Assembly (NCBI GenBank): GCA_036374135.1
Contig: DASUUK010000048.1
Location: 1 to 32,050 of the forward strand
Reading direction: 5' to 3'
DNA length: 32,050 nucleotides
From: Euzebyales bacterium
GTDB lineage: Bacteria > Actinomycetota > Nitriliruptoria > Euzebyales > JAHELV01
In this document: piece after piece, positions 1 through 7,684 of the stretch
How the letters are laid out: each line of letters starts with the position of its first letter
Position numbering within the stretch: position 1 is the first letter of the stretch
Position numbers and translations under genes: made by a program
The notes under the pieces: model-generated
What the model was told of the DNA's origin: nothing
Databases searched by the model: none
Seen by the model: only the letters and a program-made list of their open reading frames with translations

Positions 1-166
1 CCTCGATCTGGTCGATGCACACCGCCACGGCCGCCATGGTCCCCCAGCCGAGGCCGAACGCGAGCGCGAACAACGCGCCCAGCGACCTGAACCGCAGACC
101 GCGGTTGGTCGATCGACCCGTCATGGTTGGCGACCGACGACCGACGACGGGAGGCGCGGCAGACAT
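1..166 (-). CDS. N-terminus of a membrane protein (cut by the window edge)
   Basis: Fifty-five codons are visible, read leftward out of the window. The ATG (164-166) is preceded by a strong SD (AGGAGG, about 6-7 nt upstream), which fixes the start; an in-frame ATG 15 codons later is an alternative. After a basic, proline-containing N-terminus there is one hydrophobic segment (about residues 31-48, rich in Ala, Leu, Gly), consistent with a first transmembrane helix or an uncleaved signal anchor. Too little is present to name a family. It could be a transporter or a membrane-anchored enzyme. Confidence 0.6.
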   Translation of the reverse strand, partial: MSAAPPVVGRRSPTMTGRSTNRGLRFRSLGALFALAFGLGWGTMAAVAVCIDQIE

Positions 167-783
167 GACGTCCCCCTCCTTCTGCTCTCGACCCGGTCAA
201 GGCTCCCCGCCAGCCCGGGGCACCGCCAAGGGCTGAAGGTCTTCGCTCAGCCCTCGAAGGTCCCCGCATCCGCGGGCCATTCATCGCAGCGTGCGGTCGA
301 GGAAGCCGACGACACGGGTCTCCCACTGCTGCGTAGCCGGCGCGCCGATGTGCGGCGCACCCGCTACCAGCCCGCGGGATCACCACCGTCGCGGTCCACC
401 CCAGCGTCGTCATGCCCCGCCTGTCGGATGAGATGCCCCCGTGGGTGCTGCGGTTCGGCCCGCTCGCCGCACGGCCACCGTCGCCGACGCCGCCAGCCCG
501 ACGGGAGCACCCGGCTGATCACGCGGGTACGGTCGCGCCCTCGTGGCGTCACCCCAGCACGATGGCCTCACTGCTGCTCTTCGGGGTGGCGGACTTGCCG
601 CTGATGCCACGCGGCCATGCTCGTCCGCGAGTCCTGGCCCCCCGCGGGAGCGACCACCGTTTCGAAGGCCCTCGTCAGGCCGGTCCTCATCGCTCCCGGT
701 CGCTCCACCGATCACGAGCTCTGGCCTCCGCGTGCGGGGTGCCACAGACCCTGATCGAGTCCAAGCGAGTCCAACGGGTGGTG
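167..783. other. Gene-poor stretch with a possible decayed alpha/beta-hydrolase tail
   Basis: No frame across these roughly 600 bases looks like an intact gene. Overlapping open frames exist on both strands, as expected at this GC content, and their translations are Arg/Pro/Ala-rich. On the minus strand, from about 379 down to 281, one frame encodes a segment ending WETRVVGFLDRTLR then stop. That resembles the C-terminal helix of dienelactone-hydrolase or S9-type alpha/beta hydrolases, and it is preceded in frame by a stop at 380-382. I infer, weakly, the 3' remnant of a lost hydrolase gene. Confidence 0.3.
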
Positions 784-1179
784 TCACAGGCGCCGTGCGA
801 CCCAGTCATGCACGGCAGGCAGCAGCACGATCGCGGTCACCGCCGCGCTGCCCAGGACGTGCAGCCACAGGTTGATCTGCACGCCCAGGTCGCCGAACCC
901 GACATCGAGCTGGCTCTGCCCGACGACGAACGGGACGACGGCGACCAGCCCGACGACGCCGGACACCAGCGCGGCCGTGTCCCACCACGAGTACTGCCTG
1001 TACACCGCCCATGCCGCGAGCGTGAAGCCGATCACCGCGGCAAAGCACAGGACGTTCGTCAGGGTCCACGCGGTCCCGGTCGGCGGCGGCGTCGTGCCGG
1101 CCATGGCAGGTGTCATCCACAAGAACGTCGTGCCGAACAGGAACAGGCCGAGCGCCACCACGTTAGTGAACGTCCACAT
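784..1179 (-). CDS. Unknown small integral membrane protein (131 aa)
   Basis: A 131-residue protein with four likely transmembrane helices: near residues 3-25, 37-58, 65-88 and a final one from about 105, ending in WVARRL. I recognise no family. The ATG at 1177-1179 follows a GAGGGGAGG SD, so the much longer open frame reaching to 1803 is rejected. It lies 11 nt downstream of the other membrane protein on the same strand, so the two are almost certainly co-transcribed and may form one membrane complex. No catalytic or metal-binding motif is visible. Confidence 0.75.
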   Translation of the reverse strand: MWTFTNVVALGLFLFGTTFLWMTPAMAGTTPPPTGTAWTLTNVLCFAAVIGFTLAAWAVYRQYSWWDTAALVSGVVGLVAVVPFVVGQSQLDVGFGDLGVQINLWLHVLGSAAVTAIVLLPAVHDWVARRL

Positions 1180-1190
1180 CGCGCCTCCCC

Positions 1191-1778
1191 TCAGGTTGGG
1201 ACGTCTGCCCGCGCGCGGGCAGCGTTGCTCACCGCCTGGCTGTGCTGGGGGTCTTCGGCGGCGAGGCGTTCGACGCCGGCCAGGTCGAAGGCGAACAGCA
1301 GCAGGCCGCCGGTGAGGAAGAACGCCACCGCACCGACGAGGAACACCGCGTCGGTCAACGCTGGTGCGGCCAGTGGCCAGCCTCCGGTGAGTGCGGGCAG
1401 CGCCAACACGGTGATGGTAGGCGGCCACACCCGCCAGGCGGCCGCGTGCCGCCGCCGCACCGCCTTTGGCAGCTGTCGGGCACGCACGGTCGTCTCGGCC
1501 AGCGCGGCGACCACCGCCACGCTCAACAGCACATACAGCACAGAGACGACGAGCGGGTCGAACGCGACCAGCGCGAGCGAGACCGCGAGCACCAGCGCGT
1601 ACAGCAACAGCACCAGCTTGGTGGCCGCCCGCAGGAACGCGCCAGCCTCCACCTGCAGGCTGGTCAGCCGCCGGAACCCGGTCTCGATGTAGAAGAACAT
1701 GCCGACCAGCAGCAGCCCGATCAGCGTGGCCGCGATCTGCGCGACCGTGAGCAGCAACCCCTCGGAGACCGATGCCAC
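1191..1778 (-). CDS. Unknown integral membrane protein (195 aa), first gene of a pair
   Basis: A 195-residue protein with about four to five hydrophobic helices. The first begins at residue 9 and includes a GLLLVGMFFYIETGFRRL-like segment. Long Leu/Val/Ala-rich helices follow in the middle, and there is a short hydrophilic, His/Ala-rich C-terminal tail. I chose the GTG at 1776-1778 because AAGGAGG lies about 7 nt upstream; the ATG 16 codons further out has no such site. It resembles small uncharacterised actinobacterial membrane proteins; I cannot assign a function. The 131-aa gene follows after 11 nt. Palindromic sequence (1799-1827) lies just upstream of the SD. Confidence 0.75.
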   Translation of the reverse strand: MASVSEGLLLTVAQIAATLIGLLLVGMFFYIETGFRRLTSLQVEAGAFLRAATKLVLLLYALVLAVSLALVAFDPLVVSVLYVLLSVAVVAALAETTVRARQLPKAVRRRHAAAWRVWPPTITVLALPALTGGWPLAAPALTDAVFLVGAVAFFLTGGLLLFAFDLAGVERLAAEDPQHSQAVSNAARARADVPT

Positions 1779-1798
1779 GGCCACCCTCCTTGTCACAC

Positions 1799-1827
1799 GC
1801 CACAGACCCGACCGTGTGGCCGCCACA
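1799..1827. promoter_or_regulatory. Operator-like palindromes upstream of the membrane-protein pair
   Basis: The hexamer GCCACA (1799-1804) is followed after 10 nt by its complement TGTGGC (1815-1820), then after a single C by GCCACA again (1822-1827). TGTGGCcGCCACA is therefore a perfect 13-bp palindrome, with a third half-site beside it. It lies 20-50 bp upstream of the GTG start at 1778, where a regulator would act. No regulator is obvious. Confidence 0.35.
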
Positions 1828-1963
1828 TTCGCGACCCGCGAGCCGGTCGGCCAGGTCAGACGGCCTCAGCAGGCAGCGTCGACAGTCCCGACCGGTCCCG
1901 CACGCGGCGGGTCGTTCGGCAGGACGCGGTCACGTTGGTGACTGCGACCGCTCGAGGCGAGCC

Positions 1964-4492
1964 CTATCGCCGGGGTGCGCTTGGGGTGACGGGCGTGGTC
2001 GTTCCCGCGGCGGCGGTGACGTGGCCATGGTCGCCGTCGACGGTGACCACCTGTCCGTCGATGAGCGACGTGGTTGCTGTGCCTGTGCCCATGACCGCGG
2101 GGATGCCGTATTCGCGGGCGACGATGGCGGCGTGGGAGGTCGGTCCGCCGGTGTCGACGACGACCGCCGCCGCACGCTGGAACAGCGACGTCCACGACGG
2201 GTTCGTGTAGGGACAGACGAGGACGTCGCCGCTGCGCAGCGTCCCGAACTCCGCCGGCTGACGAATGACGCGCACGGGTCCGGTGGCCTGCCCGCCGCCC
2301 ACGGCGACGCCGACCACGAGCGCATCGGTGTCACCCGGTGAGTCAGGGAACAGCACGGCCGGCGAGATCAACGGGGCGCCGGACAACTGTTCGCGTCTGG
2401 CGGCGCGGGCGCGCACCGCGCGACGGATGCGTGCCGCGTCGGCGTCGGGCGCCATCGCGGGGTCCGGAAGTCTTTCGAGTTCGTCGAGCCGCAGGTGGAA
2501 CACGTCACCCTGGTCGGCCAGGATCGCGTCGCCGGCGAGTCTGCGGCCCATCTCCAGCAGTGCGCCGCGCACGATGGGCAGGACCCGGGTGGCGTGGAAG
2601 TGGGTGTCTTCGCGCAGGGCGATCCCTGTCCGGGCGGCGTGCACCATGCGGGTCAGGCGCGCCTGCGACCGGGTGAGGCGGACGACGGGATGGTGCAGGA
2701 GCTGCCGCATGGCCCGCGCGCCACGACCTGCATCCACGGGTCGGCGTGGCTGGTCGACGAGCGCCTTGACGGCGCCGAGCACCGTCGCCGGGTCGTCGCT
2801 CCAGGTGGGCGATGAGACCAGCAGCACGCTGCTGGTCTCGCGGTGTCCGTAGGCGTCGAGGAAGGCGTCCAGCGCGGTGCGGAACTCGTGGAGCTCGGGC
2901 GCGTCGGCGAGGTGGCACGCGAGGTCGTGCGCGTCGAGGTCGGCGAACAGCGCGCGCAGCGTGTCGTCCGGGCGGACGCGGCTTGCCAGGGCGGTCAATG
3001 CGCGGTTGGCGTCGGTGGTGCGGGTCGGCGCGCCGAGGATCAGCTCGGGGAACAGGCCGGTCCGGCCGAGCAGTGTCAGGATCAGGCGCAGCCGCAGCAG
3101 GGCAGCGACGGCGGTGGGCAGGTAGTCGACGCGCAGGTCGGTGGTGATGTGCAGGGCGTCCAACGCGCGGCGGGGCAGCCGGGACAGTTCGCCCCAGGAC
3201 ATGGTCGACAGGGCGCGTGCCGCGAGCGCGTGGACCTGCTGGTCGAACGCGGCGAACCGCGGATCCGCTTGCCAGGCGGCAGGGTCATGACGTCGGATCC
3301 GGCGGATGTTGCGGGCGGGGGCGGTCAGCACGCGGAGCGTGGGGTGGGGCGCCGGTGGCACGAAGCGGTCCACGACCCCGTCGTCCTCGGGCAACGTCTC
3401 GGCCAGATCGACGCGCAGCCCGGCCATCTCGTCCAGCATCCGCGACACCATCCGGCCCAGGCCAGGCTCGATCCACGCGCTCATGTCCAGTGGGTAGGGC
3501 CGGATGGGCAGCATCTCCAGGATCGGTGGGCCGGTGCGCCGCTGCACGCGGGTGAGGCGCACCGGAGGCGGAGGCAGCGCGGTCATCGGCCGCGTCTGCA
3601 ACAGCCACACCCGCCCTCCGGTGCTGGCCCACTCGATGTCCTGCGGCTGACCGAAGCGGTCGGCAACGCTCACACCGAGGCCCGCGAGCTCGAGCAGGAT
3701 CTCGCCCGGGAGTCGCCGCGCCTCGTCCATCTCCGTCGTGTCGTGCGTGACACCCCCGCCAGGGGCACCGCGAACGACCACCTCGCGACGCCCCTGGCTC
3801 CACTCGCGGACCTCACCGTGCCCATCCAGCACGTAGCGGTCCGGGGTGACCAGCCCCGAGACGACCGCCTCGCCCAGGCCGCTGCTGGCGTCGATGACGA
3901 TCTCATCGCGCGCCCCCGTGACAGGGTTCGCCGTGAACATGACGCCCGCGCTGTCGGCCGGCACCATCACCTGCACCACGACCGCCATCCGCACGTGCTC
4001 GGCGCTGATGCCGCGTCGGCGACGGTACGCGATCGCGCGGTCGGTCCACAACGACGCCCAGCACCGCCGGACAGCGTCGAGAACCGCGTCTGCGCCGATA
4101 ACGTTGAGGAACGTGTCGTGCTGACCCGCGAACGCGGCGCCAGGCAGATCCTCGGCGGTCGCGCTCGAACGAACGGCGACGGGCCCGCCACCGAGTGCCA
4201 CGTACGCCTCGACGATCGCAGACGCCACCGGGCCGGGCATCGCCACGCTCGCGATGTCCGATCGGATCGCAGCCCACCCACTGCCGTCGACGCGTCCGCT
4301 GTCGTTGACGTGCGTCCTGATCCGGAACGCCGGGCCCGCCTGCTCGAGCACCGTGGCGTACGCGTCGGTCGTGACGACGAACCCATCCGGGACCCGCTGG
4401 CCCAGCCGGCGCAGCTCGCCGAGGTTCGCGCCCTTCCCACCAACCCGCGCGCGATCGTCGGCGCCGACCGTCCCGAGCCGCGCAACGAACAC
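1964..4492 (-). CDS. PEP synthase / rifampicin phosphotransferase-like enzyme (842 aa)
   Basis: A phosphotransferase of the PEP-utilising family. The N-terminal ATP-grasp domain (about 1-300) shows GGKGANLGEL at 18-27, VRSSATAEDLPGAAFAGQ at 107-124, GVMFTANPVTG near 183-193, and the domain end LLQTRPM. A long helical middle domain (about 310-740) contains a YGHRE-type motif. The C-terminal swivelling domain carries the phosphorylated histidine in GGPTSHAAIVAREYGIPAVMG (His about 787). The domain order and the roughly 840-residue length match rifampicin phosphotransferases (ATP domain, drug domain, His domain) and related stand-alone PEP/pyruvate-binding proteins better than classical PpsA. 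The substrate is unknown. The GTG start at 4492 has GAGGAGAGG upstream. It is divergent from PadR across a gap with two operator-like repeats, so PadR control is likely. Confidence 0.85.
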   Translation of the reverse strand: MFVARLGTVGADDRARVGGKGANLGELRRLGQRVPDGFVVTTDAYATVLEQAGPAFRIRTHVNDSGRVDGSGWAAIRSDIASVAMPGPVASAIVEAYVALGGGPVAVRSSATAEDLPGAAFAGQHDTFLNVIGADAVLDAVRRCWASLWTDRAIAYRRRRGISAEHVRMAVVVQVMVPADSAGVMFTANPVTGARDEIVIDASSGLGEAVVSGLVTPDRYVLDGHGEVREWSQGRREVVVRGAPGGGVTHDTTEMDEARRLPGEILLELAGLGVSVADRFGQPQDIEWASTGGRVWLLQTRPMTALPPPPVRLTRVQRRTGPPILEMLPIRPYPLDMSAWIEPGLGRMVSRMLDEMAGLRVDLAETLPEDDGVVDRFVPPAPHPTLRVLTAPARNIRRIRRHDPAAWQADPRFAAFDQQVHALAARALSTMSWGELSRLPRRALDALHITTDLRVDYLPTAVAALLRLRLILTLLGRTGLFPELILGAPTRTTDANRALTALASRVRPDDTLRALFADLDAHDLACHLADAPELHEFRTALDAFLDAYGHRETSSVLLVSSPTWSDDPATVLGAVKALVDQPRRPVDAGRGARAMRQLLHHPVVRLTRSQARLTRMVHAARTGIALREDTHFHATRVLPIVRGALLEMGRRLAGDAILADQGDVFHLRLDELERLPDPAMAPDADAARIRRAVRARAARREQLSGAPLISPAVLFPDSPGDTDALVVGVAVGGGQATGPVRVIRQPAEFGTLRSGDVLVCPYTNPSWTSLFQRAAAVVVDTGGPTSHAAIVAREYGIPAVMGTGTATTSLIDGQVVTVDGDHGHVTAAAGTTTPVTPSAPRR

Positions 4493-4508
4493 GTCCGCCT
4501 CTCCTCAT

Positions 4509-4556
4509 GATAGATAGCTTCGCTACATATCAATGAAGAGTAGCATTCCTACCTAT
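4509..4556. promoter_or_regulatory. Tandem operator-like repeats in the PadR divergent promoter
   Basis: Two direct copies of TAGCNTYSCTACMTAT occur at 4515-4530 (TAGCTTCGCTACATAT) and 4541-4556 (TAGCATTCCTACCTAT). They match at 12 of 16 positions and start 26 bp apart. The first lies in a larger imperfect palindrome, arms 4509-4518 and 4522-4531, 8 of 10 paired around TTC. The second contains GTAG-N5-CTAC. This is the most A/T-rich patch of the window and sits between the divergent starts at 4492 and 4576, so binding could repress both genes. PadR proteins are known to bind such dyads; assignment to this PadR is inference. Confidence 0.6.
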
Positions 4557-4563
4557 GTGGCGC

Positions 4564-4569
4564 TAGGGT
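4564..4569 (+). promoter_or_regulatory. Probable -10 box giving a leaderless padR transcript
   Basis: TAGGGT fits the actinobacterial TANNNT -10 and lies 6 nt before the ATG at 4576, with no SD. That spacing places the transcription start at the A of the start codon. Confidence 0.5.
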
Positions 4570-4575
4570 TGCGCC

Positions 4576-4917
4576 ATGGAGTCCGACACGCAGCTGCTCA
4601 AGGGCCACCTCGACGCGCTGCTCCTGGCCGCCGTGGCGGGTGAGCCACGGCACGGCTACGCGATCATGGAGGCGTTGCGGGAGGCCAGCGGCGGCCAGTT
4701 CGAGCTGCCAACCGGCACCATCTACCCCGCCCTGCACCGCCTGGAGGCAGCCGGCCTGATCAACGGTACGTGGTCCACGGTCGACGGTCGACGACGCCGC
4801 ACCTACCAGCTGACCGCTCGCGGCGAACGGCGCCTCCAAGCCGACCGCAGCACCTGGCGGGAGTTCGCCGCGACCATCACGACCCTGCTCGAGCAGCCAT
4901 GGCCGGCCACCAGCTGA
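4576..4917 (+). CDS. PadR-family transcriptional repressor (113 aa)
   Basis: A winged-helix PadR regulator of normal short length. The core is GEPRHGYAIMEAL (about 23-35), the recognition region LPTGTIYPALHRLEAAGLI (about 46-64), then the wing with GRRRRTYQLTARGERRL. The C-terminal helix for dimerisation is short (PadR-s2 type). The start is supported by a leaderless -10 motif. It overlaps the next gene by 19 nt, so the two are translated together, and it is divergent from the PEP-synthase-like gene. PadR proteins usually sense small aromatic or drug-like molecules; the ligand here is unknown. Confidence 0.9.
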   Translation: MESDTQLLKGHLDALLLAAVAGEPRHGYAIMEALREASGGQFELPTGTIYPALHRLEAAGLINGTWSTVDGRRRRTYQLTARGERRLQADRSTWREFAATITTLLEQPWPATS

Positions 4918-5519
4918 TCGAGGAGCACCTCGCGCAACTCGCCGGCCGCCTGCCGGGCGGCGCGGTCGACGAACTGGCCGACGGGCTCACCGAAACCTGG
5001 CACCACCACCTGGCTACCGGGCTGCCGCCCACGAGCGCCGCCCACGCCGCCACCGCCGAGTTCGGTACGCCCGACCAGATCATCGACGCCTTCGTCACAC
5101 ACGCACCCGCTCGTCGGATGGCGCTGCGACTGCTGGCCAGCGGGCCGGTGGTGGGCGCATGCTGGGCCGCCGGGCTGATCGCAGGTCGCGGCTGGACCTG
5201 GCCGCTACCGCACCCGCTACGAATCGTGTTCGGGGTGCTGCTGTGCGGTGTGATCGTGGCCCTGCTCGCCGCGACGACCAGCCGCCACAGCTACCGGCGC
5301 ACCCGGCTGGGAGCGGCAGGCGGCGTGGTCCTGGTCACCCTCGACGCCGCCATGCTGGCCACCGTGTCGGTCATCACCCCGCCACTTGCATGGCCGCTGC
5401 TCGCCGCCATCCTGGCCAGCCTGACCCGCATCGCCTGGACGGCGCGGTCGCTGCCCGCGGCGCTGGGTCCGCGTCATGCCGCGAGCGCTGGCGCAGGCGG
5501 AACCAGGACCGGTGGCTGA
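4899..5519 (+). CDS. HAAS / permease-prefix-domain membrane protein (206 aa)
   Basis: The first 70 residues form a soluble helical HAAS-like domain: HLAQLAGRLPGGAVDELADGL, then HAATAEFGTPDQIIDAF, which is the typical AEFG-D signature. About four transmembrane helices follow, from about residue 77 to 190. Such proteins are commonly encoded immediately after PadR regulators and are thought to sense or relay a signal at the membrane. The ATG at 4899-4901 overlaps the end of padR. The 3' end overlaps the convergent cyanophycinase-like gene by 46 nt. The last 20 or so residues are Ala/Gly-rich and probably disordered. Confidence 0.75.
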   Translation: MAGHQLIEEHLAQLAGRLPGGAVDELADGLTETWHHHLATGLPPTSAAHAATAEFGTPDQIIDAFVTHAPARRMALRLLASGPVVGACWAAGLIAGRGWTWPLPHPLRIVFGVLLCGVIVALLAATTSRHSYRRTRLGAAGGVVLVTLDAAMLATVSVITPPLAWPLLAAILASLTRIAWTARSLPAALGPRHAASAGAGGTRTGG

Positions 5520-6292
5520 CCGATCACATCGGGAGTGTTGAGGTTGAGGGCGACCGTTGCGCTCGCACGGTGGACGGTCACCGTACCGCCCTCGATGAGT
5601 GTGAGTGCACCACGCCCAACGACCCTGAACCGTCGTCCACGACCGACGACGGCCGTACCCTCGTCGAGGCCGAGCACGCCGAGGTGGCCGAACCGGTGCG
5701 CGAGCGGAGCGGCCCAGCGTTCCGCTCGGAACCGGCTGAAGTGGGGGGCGGCGACCCAGCCGTCGAACGGGCCGAGTCCCGGGATGAGGTCGAGCGGATG
5801 CGGCGGATACAGCCGGAGGCGCCACGCGAACAGGCTCATGGCCCCGGCCGACGACCCCGACAGCGCCGCCCCGGACCGCCAGCGGTCGAGGATCAGATCC
5901 CAGACCGGTGAGGCGCCGAGCGTGGCCACCAACCGGTTGGGGACACCACCGGGCAGAACGATGACGTCCGCCCAGGCGACGGCGTCAAGGGCCTGGTGCG
6001 AACCGTGGGCGTCGGGCAGTGCGACGCGCACCGCGGCGCCCAGGCTCGTCCAGTAGGTGCGCGCGAGCGCCGCGACCATCCCGACCTGGCGAACCGACGC
6101 AGCGACCGGGACGATGGCCACGGTCGGCGCGGCCACGCCGACCTGCTCGAGCAGCAGGCGCTCGATCGCCTCCATCCCCCGGCGGTGCTCGTGTCCTCCC
6201 AGGAGCGCGATCGGTCCGGGGCGGGTGGTCGGCACATCGCGCCCGCGGTCATCGGCCCAGGTCGGGGCTGCGCTGAATGCGGTCGTGTCCAT
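5474..6292 (-). CDS. Cyanophycinase-like serine peptidase (S51 / class I amidotransferase fold, 272 aa)
   Basis: Belongs to the peptidase E/cyanophycinase group. The strand IALLGGHEHRRG is at 28-39, VIVLPGGVPNRL at 110-121, and the nucleophile elbow SGSSAGAM has its Ser near 148. A downstream APHFSRFRAERW (His about 184) and LGLDEGTAVVG (Asp/Glu about 210-211) match the cyanophycinase active-site region. No signal peptide is seen, so it is probably cytoplasmic. No cyanophycin synthetase lies nearby; the true substrate may be another isoaspartyl or beta-linked peptide. The ATG at 6292 has AAGGA upstream. The end overlaps the HAAS gene by 46 nt on the opposite strand. Confidence 0.8.
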   Translation of the reverse strand: MDTTAFSAAPTWADDRGRDVPTTRPGPIALLGGHEHRRGMEAIERLLLEQVGVAAPTVAIVPVAASVRQVGMVAALARTYWTSLGAAVRVALPDAHGSHQALDAVAWADVIVLPGGVPNRLVATLGASPVWDLILDRWRSGAALSGSSAGAMSLFAWRLRLYPPHPLDLIPGLGPFDGWVAAPHFSRFRAERWAAPLAHRFGHLGVLGLDEGTAVVGRGRRFRVVGRGALTLIEGGTVTVHRASATVALNLNTPDVIGQPPVLVPPAPALAA

Positions 6293-6348
6293 GGTGACGG
6301 TCCTTGGTCAGTGAGCGGCGGCAGCCGCCGCAGTGCTGCGCGTGCGGA

Positions 6349-7491
6349 TCAACCCAGCGCGTGACCCGGTCGACGAGCCCGCCACCGTGTCAGCGGGCGA
6401 CCGCCGAAGACGCTGGCCGCAGCCGGGATGCCGGCAGCGGTCGGTAGCCAGTACGACACAAGTCGGTACGCGAGGACGGCGATGACCGCGACCCCGTTGG
6501 GTACGCCGAAGGTGGACAGGGTCACGGCGACCGAGGCCTCGAGGACGCCGAGCCACCCAGGAGTGAGCTCGGGCAGCGCGCTGATCATGTTCGCGACGCC
6601 GTAGGCGACGAGCAGCACTCCGACCTCGACTTGCCAACCGAACGCGGCCAGCGCGAGCCACAGCGCGGTCGCGTCGGTGATCCAGACGACCATGCCCCAG
6701 CCGAACACGGCGAACAGGCCACCCCGGCGGACCCGCCGGGTCGCGGACCCGACCGAGGCGTCCACGACAGAGGCCGCAACCTGTGGGCCGAACCGGGCGG
6801 CGGCTCGGGCGATGACGTCCGCCAGACGCCTGCTGGACCGTGGACTTCGGGCGACAAGCGTCAGCGCGACACCGCCGCCGACGAAGATCGCCAGCGCGAT
6901 CCCCGGCACGATCAGGTGGTGAGCAGGGAGGACGTCCGTGAACACCGAAGCCGCGATGCCCGCGACGGACAGCGCCGCCAGCCCTGTCATCGTGATCCAC
7001 CATGACGCGAGCATGGACAGGATCGTCTCGACCGCGGGGTTGCCGAGCGCGATCAGCTCCCGCGCCGCAACCGCGCCACCTGCGGCGCCTCCGCCCGGAA
7101 GCACTCTGCTGAGCGTGAATGCCGCCATTGAGATCCGTACCGCCGTCAGTCGCCGGACACGGCCCCCGAACGCCATCAGGGCGCTGCGGTAGACCTGTGA
7201 CATCGCGTAGACCCACAGCGTCTCGGCGACGACGGCCAGAGCGAACAGTGGCATCCGCTGGACCGTCAACAGCGACAGCGACGCGCGGATCTCCGGCCAG
7301 CCGTGTGACATGAAGCGGACGAGCATGGCGGCCGCGAGTGCGAGCAGCGACCACCGCAGCGCCCGTCCAGCGAGCGCGCGGTACCGCGGGATGGCGTCGT
7401 GCGCCGCCGGTTGGTCGGCGGCAACGGGCTGGCCATCGACGGGGCGGTCGGCGTCGAGTACGTGCCCCACTGGGGCGGTGTCCACGGTCAT
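6349..7491 (-). CDS. Flippase-like membrane protein (lysylphosphatidylglycerol synthase TM family, 380 aa)
   Basis: An integral membrane protein with about eight helices and family hallmarks: a first helix after a hydrophilic 45-residue N-terminus, the segment SRVLPGGGAAGGAVAAREL, and the C-terminal LPELTPGWLGVLEASV, which is the G-LG-E loop of UPF0104/LPG-synthase TM proteins. Members move or modify polar lipids, or appear beside glycosyltransferases; the substrate here is unknown. The ATG at 7489-7491 has AGGAG about 9 nt upstream; the open frame extending to 7941 is rejected because it runs into the divergent kinase gene. It is divergent from the two-component pair, which might control it. 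Confidence 0.85.
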   Translation of the reverse strand: MTVDTAPVGHVLDADRPVDGQPVAADQPAAHDAIPRYRALAGRALRWSLLALAAAMLVRFMSHGWPEIRASLSLLTVQRMPLFALAVVAETLWVYAMSQVYRSALMAFGGRVRRLTAVRISMAAFTLSRVLPGGGAAGGAVAARELIALGNPAVETILSMLASWWITMTGLAALSVAGIAASVFTDVLPAHHLIVPGIALAIFVGGGVALTLVARSPRSSRRLADVIARAAARFGPQVAASVVDASVGSATRRVRRGGLFAVFGWGMVVWITDATALWLALAAFGWQVEVGVLLVAYGVANMISALPELTPGWLGVLEASVAVTLSTFGVPNGVAVIAVLAYRLVSYWLPTAAGIPAAASVFGGRPLTRWRARRPGHALG

Positions 7492-7672
7492 GGCGGGTGG
7501 CTCCTGCGGCGTGGTGTGCTGACGAGACGCTAGGTGCAGACCCGATTCGCGCCATCCACCGCCGTCATGAACTTCCCGTCGTCGCGCGTGGTGGGTTCGC
7601 AGGCCACCGTCTCGCCATTCGAGGGGACGCCGATCTCGGCTGCCGGTGGAGGCCACGGACTGACGAGAGTCG

Positions 7673-7678
7673 TACCGT
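7673..7678 (+). promoter_or_regulatory. Probable -10 box of a leaderless histidine kinase transcript
   Basis: TACCGT lies 6 nt before the ATG at 7685 and there is no SD, the same layout as the PadR start. Confidence 0.4.
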
Positions 7679-7684
7679 TGCGGC

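Noticed and set aside
412-2210. Long plus-strand frames across the membrane-protein pair
   Set aside because: Arg/Thr/Gln-rich translations with no hydrophobic pattern; the minus frames encode clear membrane helices with SD sites.
2843-4510. A 555-codon plus-strand frame opposite the PEP-synthase-like gene
   Set aside because: Low-complexity Gln/Arg/Val composition and no domain signs; the minus frame shows all family motifs.
7519-7668. Nine-base direct repeat CTGACGAGA at 7519 and 7660 between the flippase and kinase genes
   Set aside because: Only two copies 141 bp apart with no symmetry. Short matches like this are expected by chance in biased sequence.
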